Origin: Ochotona curzoniae
Taxonomy: Eukaryota > Chordata > Mammalia > Lagomorpha > Ochotonidae
Assembly: GCF_017591425.1 (NCBI RefSeq)
Contig: NW_024466413.1
Coordinates: forward strand, 496,001-560,000
Length of the DNA stretch: 64,000 nucleotides
Reading direction: 5' to 3'
The notes under the pieces are model-generated. The model searched no databases. It was given only the letters and a program-made list of their open reading frames with translations, and had not been told where the DNA came from. Shown piece by piece: positions 25,863-39,182 of this stretch. Made by a program: the position numbers and the translations under genes. Position 1 is the stretch's first letter. Every line of letters begins with the position of its first letter.

Positions 25863-27260
25863 CAAGGCAGCTGCATCCTTGGAACTGGCTCCAAGGGGGA
25901 TGGTAGAGTTAGGGGAGGCAGAGAGCATCTGTTAGGGCACATAGTCATGGGGAAGTGGGTCAGGGAGCAGGGTTTCTATGTGTGGAGCACGCCCTCTCTT
26001 CTCAACAGCATTGCTGAGCACGGGAGATTGAAACGGCATCAGGTCTTGTGGTCACATCTGATGCTCTTTGCTGCCCATCCCACTTCTCTCACTCCCTGTC
26101 TGCAGTGCTCCCTGAATCAAAACCTCATGGCTTCGCTAGCTCAAAAGGCAGCAGGGAGTAGCAGCAAGCACAGACCCCTGATTCAACCACCTCTGCCCTC
26201 TCCCAAAAACAAGGCCTCGGTTCTGGCTGCTGCTCTGACACAAGGCCACTGAATTGTCAGGGACCCCACTGTGATGTGCGGCACCTTAGCAGTCTGGACT
26301 CCCTGTTGGCCAGGGGACAGGCCAGCAGGCATGAACAGGCAGCTTTCACTGCCCTTGAATCCCCTTCCTCCCTTGTCTCCCAGGGTTTCCATTATGCAGA
26401 TAAGAAAGCTGAGTCTCAAAGGGCCTCAAAGACTTCCCAAGGCTCCACAAGTTCCTTGCTTTCCCTTGCCTGCAGGTGGAAGTCCTCTTTTGTTCCCTGC
26501 TTTTCCACTAAGGAGCAAGCCCTGACTCCCCTGGACTGGTCACTGTATTTGCTTTCTGCATTTGACTGGGTTGTCAGAGCTGAAGACACCCACAGCCACG
26601 GGAGGAGCAAGCTGTTGGAGTTAGTCATGTTTGCATGGATTCAAATATGTAGATGTCCAGCAGTTTACTTCCTTTTTGAGTCTTCAGTGGGTTTGGGGAC
26701 TCACCGTTGATGGCAAAGCTCTGAGCTCAGGGCTTTGGCTCTTCTAATGTTCTCACCTGGACCTGTGGGTAGCTGCATAGCCCCTTCCATCCCCTGCCCC
26801 CACATCAGCTCAGGGCCAGGAAAGGCTGCCTTGTCAGGTTTGCGTGGGGGAGAGCCAGCCAGCCAGCCAGCATGTCTGGATGGTGAGAGAGGCTATTTTA
26901 GGAAGGAGTCTGGAAGGAGTGTTTTGTTTTGTTTGTTCCTCATGATGACAGGGGGAGGCAGAGCCATGCTCTCCTCTCCTGGTCACCTGGTGAGGCCTGG
27001 GCAAGGGCCAGGGCCAGGAAAGAGAGACACAGTTCTCTGTGAGGTGGACTGTTAGACATCCTGAGGGTCTGCAGCCTGACTGTAATCCAGGGTCCTTGAG
27101 ATGTATGAGAGAATGGGGGGTGGAAGGGGCCTCAGGCAACTAGGGGACACCATGGACTTTCATTTCAGGAGGCCACCTGCCCAACTGTGTGTGCTGCCAC
27201 TGCCCCTCCTTTCACCACTCACCCACATCTATCTGCCATTCTATCATCGTTCATGTGAGC

Positions 27261-27640
27261 CAACTACCCGCCCACCTGCTCATCTGTCCATCTGCCCATC
27301 TGTCCACTCATCTGCCCATCCGTCTGTCCATCCATCCATCCATCCATCCATCCATCCACCCATCCATCCATCCATCTATCCATCCATCTGTCCGTCCACC
27401 CATCTGTCCGTCCGTCTGTCCGTCCATCCATCCATCTACCCATCTGTCTATCCATCCATCCGTCCATCTGTCCGTCCATACATTCACCCATCCGTCCATC
27501 CATCCATCCATCCGTCCATCCATGCATCCACCCATCTGCCCATCCATCCATCCATCTATCCATCCACCCACCTGTCTATCCTTTCATCTGTCCATCAATC
27601 CATCCACCTATCCATCTATCCATCCATCACTTTGTCTGTT
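27261..27640 (+). repeat. (CATC)n-type simple repeat
   Basis: This is an imperfect tetranucleotide array of CATC with frequent TGTC, CGTC and CACC variants. It reads as repetitive Pro-Ser-Ile-His-like frames on + and Trp-Met-Asp-Gly-like frames on -, none of which are genes. A more degenerate continuation runs on to about 27870. Confidence 0.95.
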
Positions 27641-27870
27641 TGAATTCTCTCCAGCTAACCATTGTATCCATCCATCTACTTGTCTGTAAGTCCATCAACT
27701 TCTTCATTTGGCTATCAGTCCACTTCTGCATTTGCTTACCTATTTATCCATCCATGTATCCATTTGTCCATCTAACTCTCCATCTACCTGTTTGTCTACT
27801 CACTCAACCACCTGCCTGTTATCTGTTCATCCTTTTTTATCTGCCCACCCACCCTTCATACCCTTCCATG
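27641..27870 (+). repeat. Degenerate continuation of the CATC repeat
   Basis: Scattered 'tccatccat', 'ccatctac' and 'tgtctact' units continue the tetranucleotide pattern with many interruptions, so the original array was longer than its well-preserved core. Confidence 0.7.
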
Positions 27871-30613
27871 TGGGTGCTTGAAGGTGCTTCTGACATCTGT
27901 GCTTGGTGGTGCACACTATGATGGCACAGCAACAAGCTATGCTGCTTCCTGTCTGTTTCCTCAACCCGGAGACCATGATCTGGCATGTATGTGTATTTGT
28001 GTGTCAGGGGGTATGGTGAAAGTTGTTAAAGAGGATTCTGAGATAGAAATACACAGGGACCAGCATGAAAGGCTCCTACAGGATGTGAGACATCACCTTT
28101 GGTCTCCAGGTGGTCTGGGAGTTGGCTAGTCCCATGCTGTCATGCTGCTTGCAGAAAGGGAGGAGTGAGCCCCAGTTAATGGTCCTGGGAGACTCACCTG
28201 AAAGCCACGGGGTTTAGCTCATTGTGGGCAGAGGGGCTTGGACAACACTGGGACCTGAAGGTAGGTGTTCCTTTGCCCATTGATGGCATCTGCAGGGTGC
28301 ATGTGGGCCAGCCCAGCCAGCTATGGTCTCTAACTGAATTGTGTGGACAAGGAGGGCTGGCAGCAGCCAGGCACTAAGAGCTGGAGTCCAGTGGTGTGAG
28401 TTTTATGTGTAAATGCTGACGTGTCCTGGAGAATAGGACATTTGGTGCAGTGGCAGCTTCTCCTAGGTTGCTGTTGGTCTGGAACAGAAGAATGGCCTTG
28501 CCGCTGTGCAGGTGTCTCAACCTGGAAGGTGCTCAAGGGGACACGGTCTTGGGTGTGGAGACCAGCATCCAGGCCTGCAACTTGCTGTGTGGCCTCGGGG
28601 CTGCTGGCTTGCTGACTGCAAGAGGGGAGCATGGAGCCTCAGTCCTCTGTCTTTCTCTGATACGCTGGGGTTCTCATGAGAGTGTCTGATTTGGCTGGCA
28701 TAGGGGTTGAGGAGATGAGCCACTCCTAGGCCTCTGGGAAGAGTGGAAGAAGGATTTTTCTTGAGCTGATAATGCTGCCTCATGTTTACAGAGTGATTTA
28801 TGGGTTTTGAAAGCACTTTTCCTCATTTTATGGGATTTGAATATTGGCTGTCTATTAAGCAAGTATTTGCATATGGTGGACCAGAGATGCAAGCCCTAGT
28901 CAGTCCAGTTTAAGGAGAGAGGGAGGCAGTGAGCATAGACCCCGTAGGAGAGGTTCACTTGCATGGCAAAGGGGAGGGGCCAGAGCAGGCAGGTGCTCCA
29001 GGTAGGAAACCTTGGTTTTCTTAGAGTTGTAGGGGTTGGAACTGTTTTTTCTGCCTAGGGTCTTTTGGATAGCTGCCATTCACAGGCCATGTGCAATGAT
29101 CAGCTTCAGATGGGCCTGCTGTGGATTTATTGGCATCTGAGTCTCCAGGACCTGGTATAGCCTGCAGACCTCCCATTCCCTGTCCCTGATGTAAAGCATT
29201 CATGGTGCAGCAAAGCACAGCATCACTCAGGTGCGCTGTGAACATGTGTGAAACAGGCTGATAGTATTCCCTGTCCCCAGCCACACAGTTCGATATCTGT
29301 TCAGAAATGTTTCTTGAAAAACATGGTGTCTGCCACTTGGAAGCCTCCAGAAGCTTCAGGCACAGCGAGCCCCGCAGAGCAGTCACTGCTCTCCCGAGTC
29401 CAGGCCTGAGGCATGCCCAGAGCTTGCCACCTGCTGCCCGGCACTCCAGGCCGCCAGCAGCTGACAGCGTTTGGCTGCGCAATCCTCTCATGTATTTATG
29501 GACCCATAAAATATTAAATCCTCATCACATAGCACTTTGTCTCCTGAAAGCCCTTTAAGGCCTATATTTCCCCCAGTTGGAAGGCAGAAGAAATAACCAT
29601 TTAATCAACTGCCAGTTTCTAGGTGCAAGAATTCTACCCTTGGAGGGGCTAACAGGCAGGCCGACTGCCTCCACCGAGCAGTAGCCTGGGTCTCCTGGTG
29701 TGGAGCCCTATGTGTGCGCTCAGCATAGAGTTCTGGTGTGGGTCCCTCCCCTAGACCCAAGGCTGGCTCCCAACTGAATGATGGTGTGAGGGCGTCTCCC
29801 TTCAGGAAAGTTCTTAAGAGTTTTGACTTTGGTTCCTTTCCCCAGGATGCAATGAGTAGTCCAGTCCCCCTCCCTCTGCCAGGCAATGGGAGCCCCTGTA
29901 GCTCCCAGACAGCTTGGAGGCAGACGCCTGAGGCTCCCCAAGTGCTGCGTTTTCAGTGTCAGCCGATATAGGAATTCAGTGTCACAAGCGATTCAACTCT
30001 TGGTTGGAGAATGTCCCTGGTGCGGATGAATTGACCCACCTGTAAGCGGATGCAAGTGACCCTGACATGTTGAAGGAGGGTGAGCTGGACTGTGACTGAG
30101 TCGGCTGTATTGGGTGCATTTTTCATGTAGGAAATTTCCCACGTGGGATGAGTTGTCAGGATGTAATCCACCAAGGAAGGCCGAGGAAGAGGATCTGGGC
30201 TCAGCAGAGGATGGAGGATCTTAGAGACAGGAGGCAGGGAGATGCAAGATCCCACCTGCAGTGATGCACTGGGGAAGTCACCCGTGCCCAGTTCTGGACT
30301 CTGAGTCCGAGAGGGAGCACTAGGGGCTCCGTCACTGCCTGTTCTACAACTCGCCTCATCTCCACGAGTGGGGGGTTGTATGCCACCCCTTGTGAGAGCA
30401 TCGAGGATGAGGATAACTGAGATGCTGGCTGGTAACATGGAGAATTGACAAGCCAGGGAAGTCTAGGGGTGGGTCTGAAGCTCAAACCCTGTGGTGAGAT
30501 GGAGCCAAGAGGGAAAGGCTTTGGGGAGACAGTGTCCCGGGTGCTGCAGTCCTTCCTTAGGGGCAGGGAGCAACCCAGGGGTTGTAGTCATTGTCCGGCC
30601 TCTTGTAGAGCCC

Positions 30614-30626
30614 AGCCCTCTAGTGG
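30614..30626 (-). promoter_or_regulatory. CTCF-like motif (12 of 13)
   Basis: AGCCCTCTAGTGG matches the reversed CTCF core YGCCMYCTRSTGG except at the first base. It is an intronic motif match only. Confidence 0.35.
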
Positions 30627-33510
30627 TTTTTGGTCCCTGCTTGTGGTGCTGAAGGCAACACAACTGGTTGTTAGCAAGGCAAATGGGCATCCACAAGATA
30701 TCTCATTTAGGGAGAGGCATCTTGGCCTGCCTGCTTGATGCTGATAAATTTATAACAAATGATGTTTATGAAGTTTTCAATGGGGAGTTTCATAGCAAAA
30801 GCCTTCCCCCAGCAGCAGCAAAGCCCACTGCATGCTTGCATGGGAGGAGGCAGGAGATACTCAGGGGGCCAACACCTGGGTGGGGCCAGATCTGTGTCAT
30901 TTCCCTGTAGCTTTGGATGTCAGTGGTACTTTGTGTTTCTCTTCAGGGAGCAAGCATGAGACCCAGCCTCAGCCAATCTCAGAGGTGGGGAGATCATGAG
31001 GGCAGGAGCCCTCATGAGAAGGCTGGCCTACATCCCAGTGTGGACTGGGATCTGTCCTCCCAGCCTCTTGAGACAGGGTGAAGGGCAGCAGGAGCCAGGT
31101 CCCCTGTGACCGGGAGAGTGATTGGGACCATCGTGCTTTGCTCTTGGCGATGCCAGGTGCCCGTACTGGTGGTGTCTCATCAAGCACTGGGCTTGATGAG
31201 AATGGGCAGTGACAGATGCACATGTGTCCAGCCAGTGACCATCAGCCCAGGCTTCTCAGAAAGGGTATTCAGGGTAGTGCTGGGCCAGGCACTGTCCTCC
31301 CCTTCCATCCCACCCTGCTCTCCAGTTTGCCGGGTGGGGCCATGCAGCTGCCACCTGAGGGCCTTGCCTTTGGCCACCTTGAGGGGTTCCTTCCACATGA
31401 CAGGCACCTGGGATCATCCTGGCCCAGTTAGGTGAAGCCATGCAGCATTCATACCTGTTACATACCAAGGGGATGGAGGTCAAGTGAGTCCCAGTGAGAA
31501 TGGAACCTTCCTGTGTCCTGACCCTGGGCTCTGACTGTGTCCCCTGCCTCGTGTCTCAGGAGTACCAAGTTGCCGGGGGGGGGTGGGCCTCACCCATAGC
31601 AGCCACAGCGGTGGAGCCAGTTCCACCACCCTGCGTCCCCCTGGTAGAGCATGCCACTGTGCAGGCTGCCACCCAGCTCAGCCTGGGGCTGGGGTGGCTC
31701 TCTACTATCCTGGCCACCCAGCCACTAACAAGACTCATGGGTCTGCCATAGGTGATCCAAGGGCCATCCCTCATCCACACCAGCGGGGCAGCTGCCATCT
31801 TGAGAAGGCTGGGATAGGCAAGTGGGCAGTCTGGCTGCCCGCTGTTAGCTGGGCACTGAGGATGTGGTAGGCCTACATGAGGGCTGTTGTCTCCCAACGT
31901 TGGTGCACCTGCCCCAACTGGTCCCAGCAGCTGCCCAGGCAGTGGGTTGAGTCTCCAGGAGGTACAGAGCTGTCAGTGCAGCAGTATCATTGTGGCTGCT
32001 GAAATGGCTATAACGGGCCCCTGTAGCCTCACTGCTGTCCTCTTCATTGCTTTTGCCATTGCTGTTCTGGGCTGCCCAAGGCTGAACATGGGGACTGACA
32101 TGGGCAGGTGCCCTGTGGTTACCTGGGAGGCAAGCCATACCTGGAATGTACCAGGCACTGGGAGTTGACCAGATTGTAGGAGACAGCATCAGGCACCCTT
32201 GTCACCCTGGCTGTCTGTCCAGCGTCGCTTGAGCCCCTTGGCCCTGGGGTCCTCCATCTACCTCATCTCTACTCCCATGCTCCTTGTTAGGCAAGGCTTG
32301 GTTCTACCCCTGCTCTCCTCAGGGTCTTGCTGAATATCTGTCACATGTCTACCTCTGCCCCACCCCCCGGCAGCTGGATGGCCTCAGGGAGGTGGTTTGG
32401 GGGCAGAGAGGTCTGACTGTGAACCTACATTTTGCTGTATCACCAGCTTGGGAGTGAGAACCAGGTGCTAGTGCCTGCCCCAAGTTTGCTGATTGACTTC
32501 CCAGACAGCAGTTGCCACAGGCACGGTGGTGTGCGCAGCAGGGCCTGGTCATTGTGCCCTGATAGTGTCAGGGTTCTACGGGGGACTGTGAGGGGGATAC
32601 ACGTGGCGATGGTGGTGGGCGTTATCTACATTACCCATCACGCAGCAAACCCACTTGTGGAGATGTGCTGGGGCGAGTCTTGCCCCTAACAGGGAGCCCA
32701 GGGCAGCCATGAGTGTCATCTGGGGTGACAGCCAGGCAGGTGTTCCCGGAGCCATGCTCAGCCTGGCTTTTTCCATGCTGCAGTCTCAGAGGCGGCTCGA
32801 GTTGCCGTTATGTAAGGCAGGGCCTGGGAGAGCGGGGCTCTGGGCAGTGTGTCTGTCCAGTGTTTGTGTATGTGTGTCTACATGGCAGTGTGTGTGGGAG
32901 GCATGCCTGTGCATGCAGCATCTGTCAGATGGTCACTCACCTGCCAGTGCTGGCTGTGGGGTTTTCAGGGGGTGCCCAAGCAGGGCAAGTGGAAGTAGTC
33001 AAGGTGTCCGCCAACAGGTGACATGACTGCCATCTCTGAGTCTTCCCAAGCCCAAGTCCTTATATTGGATCCTTGGTTTGGCAGCAAGGAAACTAGGGAC
33101 AGAAAGGCTGTGCGTGGCTGGCTCTGAGCTCACTAGGAGCGTGTGTGTGCATCACCTGTTGACCATGAACAGACCCGGGGTAGAGGCACTCCTGGGTCCT
33201 GCTGTTTGCCCTTGATTTGTTTCTCTGATGCAGCAGAACAAATATGTGGTACCCAGAGCACTGGTCATGCATGCGAGCATGGGCGCGTATGTGAGGGAGT
33301 GTCAGAAAGCCGTGCAACAGTGCATTTATAGATTATGTATTTTCATGTGGACAACTTTTGAAATGCGTTTTTTAGAAGGTTCCACATCTGCCTGGGTTTT
33401 ACATTTTTTTTTTTACCCAGACCCTGTAAACTCCCCCTTTTTTTTGCACAGATGTGTTGAAGTCTCCTCAGCTGCACCTTTGTGTCTGTGCATGCCTGTG
33501 TGTGCAAGGG

Positions 33511-33980
33511 CACACGCGCCGTCAGCATGGGCCACGAGGGCACACGCACCGTCAGCATGGGCCACGAGGGCACACGCGCCGTCAGCATGGGCCACGAGGG
33601 CACACGCGCCGTCAGCATGGGCCACGAGGGCACACGCGCCGTCAGCATGGGCCACGAGGGCACACGCGCCGTCAGCATGGGCCACGAGGGCACACGCGCC
33701 GTCAGCATGGGCCACGAGGATACACACACTGTCAGCATGGGCCACGAGGGCACACGCACCGTCAGCATGGGCCACGAGGGCACACGCGCCGTCAGCATGG
33801 GCCACGAGGGCACACGCGCCGTCAGCATGGGCCACGAGGGCACACGCGCCGTCAGCATGGGCCACGAGGGCACACGCGCCGTCAGCATGGGCCACGAGGG
33901 CACACGCGCCGTCAGCATGGGCCACGAGGGCACACGCGCCGTCAGCATGGGCCATGAGGGCACACGCGCCGTCAGCATGA
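33511..33980 (+). repeat. CpG-dense 30-bp minisatellite, 15 full copies plus a partial
   Basis: Head-to-tail copies of a 30-bp unit begin every 30 bases from 33511 to 33931, followed by a 20-base partial copy from 33961. The consensus unit starts CACACGCGCC, continues GTCAGCATGG and ends GCCACGAGGG, with four CpGs per unit, about 55 in the array. Copies are almost identical. Six of the substitutions are CpG transitions: 33541 and 33751 (one each), 33721 (three) and 33931 (one). Because 30 is a multiple of three, several long frames are open on both strands; these are repeat artefacts. Each unit carries the minus-strand sequence TGCTGACG, half of a Maf/CRE-type recognition element. Confidence 0.97.
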
Positions 33981-34049
33981 GCTGATGGCAGAAGAGGCAC
34001 CATAATATGAGTTGTTGAGGAGTGGGTGTTAGATCCTAGCTTGACTTGT

Positions 34050-34381
34050 ATTTTTTAAAGATGTATTTATTTTTACTGGAAAGTCAGATATACAGAGAGG
34101 AAGAGAAACAGAGAAGGAAGCTCTTCTGTCCACTGATTGACTCCCCATGTGGCCTCAGCGACTGGAGCTGAGCCAATCTGAAGCCAGGAGCCAGGAGCTT
34201 CTTCAGGGTCTCCCTCACAGGTGCAGGGTCCCAAGGCTTTGGTTGTCCTTGACTGCTTTCCCAGGTCACAAGCAAGGAGCTGGATGGGAAGTGGGGCTGC
34301 CAGGATTAGAACCTGTGCCCATATGGGATCCCGGCATGTGCATGGTGAGGACTTGAGCTGCTAAGCTACCATGCTGGGCCT
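34050..34381 (-). mobile_element. CSINE, nearly full length, minus strand
   Basis: This reversed CSINE runs from 'tttttaaagatgtatttatt' through 'gtccactgattgactcccca', 'ccttgactgctttcccaggt' and the B-box region 'ggattagaacctgtgccca' to the head end 'accatgctgggcctga'. It is the better preserved of the two CSINEs in the intron. Confidence 0.85.
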
Positions 34382-34908
34382 GACTTTATATTTTCTAATT
34401 CTATCAGCAACTTTTGAAGTTGAAATTTCATCCTCTTTTCCCCATGCACTTTTACATGTAGATTTGTTTCCGATGGTGGGGAGGATGGGAGAGAGGCTTT
34501 CATTAAACAGGGTGGTGGTGGAGACAGGGAGGTGAGACAGGCATATTGTGCCATCTGACCACCTGGTACCTGGTGGGTGGGGCCAGAACCCGGATCAGCT
34601 CCACAGGGGAGGGCCACGTGACCTGCCTGGAGATCCTGAGAGCAGCACTCACCTGGCTATGGGCCGCCTCTACACCAGAGTACGGCTGAGTATTTTAGCT
34701 TCATTTTGGCACTGGGGATGTATTCTCAAAACTTTGGTTTCATGTCATGACCACTAGTATAGTTGTATCTTATCATTGAGAAAATTCCCTCGGTTGCTGA
34801 GAAAAAAAAATTCACCACGTGGCACACATACACAGCTATGGAAAATATGAGGGACTCGTGCCCACGTGCGGGCAGGTGGCCTTTGGGCTTCTGCAGCCAA
34901 CTGATCGC

Positions 34909-34921
34909 CCACCAGAGGGCA
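34909..34921 (+). promoter_or_regulatory. Strong CTCF-like motif
   Basis: CCACCAGAGGGCA fits the CTCF core CCASYAGRKGGCR at all 13 positions. It lies about 2.7 kb upstream of coding exon 2 and about 0.9 kb after the CpG-dense minisatellite. Confidence 0.45.
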
Positions 34922-37560
34922 CCCTTGTATCTCCGGTCGCCGGTCCTGGGCAGTGAAGGCCAGGGCTGAAGGCGTGGTCTTCAGCACCGCCCTTTTTGGC
35001 AGCTGCTACCTCTTCCCAGAGCAACTGTGTGTGGAGCATGGGTGAATTCTTTCCTGCCTCTTTCAACGGCTTCTGTGACTCCAACTGCAGTGGGGGCTGC
35101 TGGCCGTGGGCTCGGGTTGGGAGACTGGAGGCAGACCTGCACACCCGGGCAGATCTGTCTGCCGGAACCCCGCAGGCATCAAGGGTGGGTGACCCCATCT
35201 ATCCAGGCCCCCTCCCTGGCTCCACTTCCTCACCTGCAGGCTGGGGAGAGCTGGGCTTTGCAAGGGAGGATTTGTGTAGTTAACCAACACACTTCAGCAG
35301 TTGGGTGGCATGTGGTGCGTTTGCTGGGTTGTGCAGCTGTCATGTTGCTCCCCCCAGCAGCACCTCGGGGCGAGGGGGTCCAATGCCCAAGTTCTGCTGG
35401 GAACAGAGAAGAGAGAACGACTCACCCTTAGCCATAGTCAGACGTGTATGCCAGCTCGCGTGTATTTTTAGGTTTGTGTTCTCCCTTAAAATCTGAATGA
35501 AGGCCACCTGAAAGAGGTGGTGATCCTTATTGTCTGTGAATCTCAGAGAGGCCAGGGAGGAGCTTGCTTTTGCATGCAGTCCCCAGGTTGCCTTCCTTCA
35601 GAAGACATGGGGACAAACTTCGGGCTGGCACAGAGGGCGAAGCCGCCTGGCACAGGAGCACAGCCCCTGCCATGCCACGGGGAGGCACACTTTAGCTCTG
35701 CACAGGACACGGCCGACCTGGCCATAGCTGCACAGGCTGATCTCTGTTCACTGCCTTTCCTTGTGCGTCTGTAGAATGGGACCCAGCTGGTGCTCCTTGC
35801 CCTGGGGCCTCACGGGGTGGGGGCAACGTGCATGGGGGGGGCATGGCCTCTGTCCCTTTGTCATCTGCTTGTCTCCCTTTGGCCTTTTCTGTGTGGTCTC
35901 TATCCCATGCAGACTGCGGATGGTGAAATAAACAATTGTGTATCGCATCTTAGGCATCCTGACTTCCAGTCTCTTTATAACTCAGAAAATCAGGGCAGCT
36001 GGGCCCCCTGCGCAGGCCACAGTTGTTATGGGAGTAGATGGGCTTTCTCTCTGCCCACTGGCTGCCCTCGGCCTCAGTCCCCTCCCCGGGACAGGTATAC
36101 AGGGCAGGGGCTTGGGACCTGTTCAGCGCTAGGCCAAGGAAACCATCCACGATTTATAGTGCCTGCCCGGGTGTTAGGACACATCCTTTGTAGCACTCGC
36201 CTGGCACCCACAAACCAGACTGTGAGGCTGGAAGGAGTACTGGGCTGGAGGTGGGGTCTCCTGTGAGCACGGCTGTCCTGGGGGCTCGGGTGCAGCGGGG
36301 GGTACAGCCGCTCAGTCTCAGACAGCAGTGGTACTCTGCATGGCCAGGCTAAGGGCCGTGGTGGCAAGGTGACCACAGAGAGCCTCTGGGGCCCCAGGGG
36401 GCAAAGCTGGCCATGTGGTTCTGGGCTCGGGACTCAGACCCATGTAAAAAAAGCCCACCCTCCTGATTTTTAGGGAAAGCTGGAGCATTTGGATTTTTCT
36501 GAGTAGTGTTCCCCGCTCTGTCCTGTCTTCCTTCAGCCAGGGGAGAGGACACAGAGGCCAGTCCTCTGGGTGACCCTGGCACCCAGCCGGCTCTCTGAAG
36601 CTCTTGGTGGGGAGGCAGCACTGGCCTGACTTTGCCAAGTTGTGCAGCTGCTGGCAGAGTTGTGGCCAGAGGTCTCAGAGGTGCCCAAGGGTGAGCTGTG
36701 CTGGCCACCACGCAGGCTGCACTTGTGGAGTGGCACACATGGCTCCATTGCTTTATTAGAGAGGCGTTTCCCCTGGCAGCTGGGGGCTGGGACTCCGGGG
36801 CACTTCTCTGAATCCGCAGCACCTGCTGCTAGCCTCCTCCTCCTCGGCTGATGGGACCAGCCTTGCATCCTGAAGGAGCAACTTGTTCTGAGGAACTGGC
36901 TCCATTTCCTGCTTGGCAGTGTCAGTGCTGTGATGTCCCTGCGAGGGGACTGGGGAGGTGAATGGGAGTGGAGGTGATGGACAGGAGGCAGTCTGGTTTG
37001 CAACAGCTTTCAACCTTGGGCTGTTTGGCTCCGGTGGGCACTTCCTGTTTTCTCACAGCAGTTTGGGTCTCTGGTGGCTTTCACAGAGCAGCACGGATGC
37101 TGTCTTCTTTTGAAAAGTTGTGTGTGGTTCCTCAACCCCTGGCATGCCCCCAGGTGACCCTTGGTGCCCTTCACACCACCCCCATCCTGGTCGCAGCATG
37201 CTTGGCCACCCCTGTCTGATGTGCTCTGCACTGGAAGTGCTTCAGACTTGTGGGTGCTTGCACATGCATCACGCCAGAAACCCTGTGCAAATCCAGGACT
37301 CACTGTGTGTGCACACAGCCTGGAGGTCACTGGCTAAACTACTTTTTAACAGTTTTGTGCATGGTTCAAGTGGAGCTCCCCACGTAGGTCGTGTCCGTGT
37401 TCTGGGTGGTTTAGATTTAAGGGATGATCCACCTGTCCCAGGTCCTTTCCTACGCTCATGTGACTAGACCCAAACCACCTTGTTCCTCTCAGCCCTTCCC
37501 CTTCTGGGCCCTCAAGCTCCTCCCCACAGCCCATCCTGCAGGCCTCAGGCTGGCCTCTGA

Positions 37561-38403
<843 letters not shown>

Positions 38404-39150
38404 CTGCTGGGAGGGCGCAAGCGCCGCCAAGTCCTTTGTCCTAGCTGACGTAAGTCCCATCGGCCCCCGACTTGTCTCTTTCTTATTTATTTGCGATTAT
38501 CCTTTGTTAATTATGGCCATCGTCATTCCTTTCCTTCTTCCTCTTCTCACTCATTTTTTCCCGTCTTCTCACCCTCTCCGCCGCCTAGTCCCGCCAGGCA
38601 GAGCAGGTTAAGGGGGAAACTAAGGCTCCTCCTCTGACAGCGGTTCGTGAGCGTGCAAGCGTGCAGGTTCCTTCCCCGCAGAGTGCAAGGCTTTTGCTGC
38701 CCTGCCCGACCCCTGGGATGCTTTCCTAGGCCTGGTGCGAGACTGTGGAGCCAGAGCTCAGAGAATGTCACCCCTACGGTGCGCGCCCGGCTGAGAGCCT
38801 GCCGTTCTCTTCCCCCCCAGGACCGAGTGTGCATGTGTGTGAGGGGTGGGAGGTGGTGCACACTCATGCAGTGTGAATGTGCGTGTGCGAGAGGAACAGG
38901 ATGGAAAGTCGAGGTACTTCCTCCCCTTTATTTTTCCTGCAGTCTTGTTTTGCAGCCTGCCTTTGGCTGCCCCCAAACCAAACAGCAGAAACAAAACTCC
39001 ACAGATTTTTGTTTTGTTATTGTTGTTATGATTTAACCATCGTTGCCAACCAATCCAAGCATGCTCCATGAGCGGTCTAGCCCAGACACATTCTCGACCA
39101 CATCTTAAAAAAAAAAAATGCTGGGCTCTAAATTATATTAATGGATTTTT

Positions 39151-39182
39151 GGGTTGGGGGGAGGGAGGGTGGGGTGGGTGGG
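39151..39182 (+). promoter_or_regulatory. G-quadruplex motif in the 3' UTR
   Basis: Seven runs of three or more G are separated by one- or two-base loops on the transcribed (sense) strand, so the mRNA itself could fold into a G-quadruplex. It lies about 750 bases after the stop codon. Confidence 0.6.

Noticed and set aside
27101..27689. Frames encoding Pro-Ser-Ile-His or Trp-Met-Asp-Gly repeats
   Set aside because: Translation of the CATC simple repeat.
33228..33980. Long open frames on both strands across the 30-bp repeat
   Set aside because: The unit length is a multiple of three and lacks stops in several frames, so the frames are by-products of the array; the encoded repeats match no known family.
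33511..33980. Regular direct repeats suggesting a CRISPR array
   Set aside because: The copies are contiguous with no spacers, and the sequence is mammalian; it is a minisatellite.
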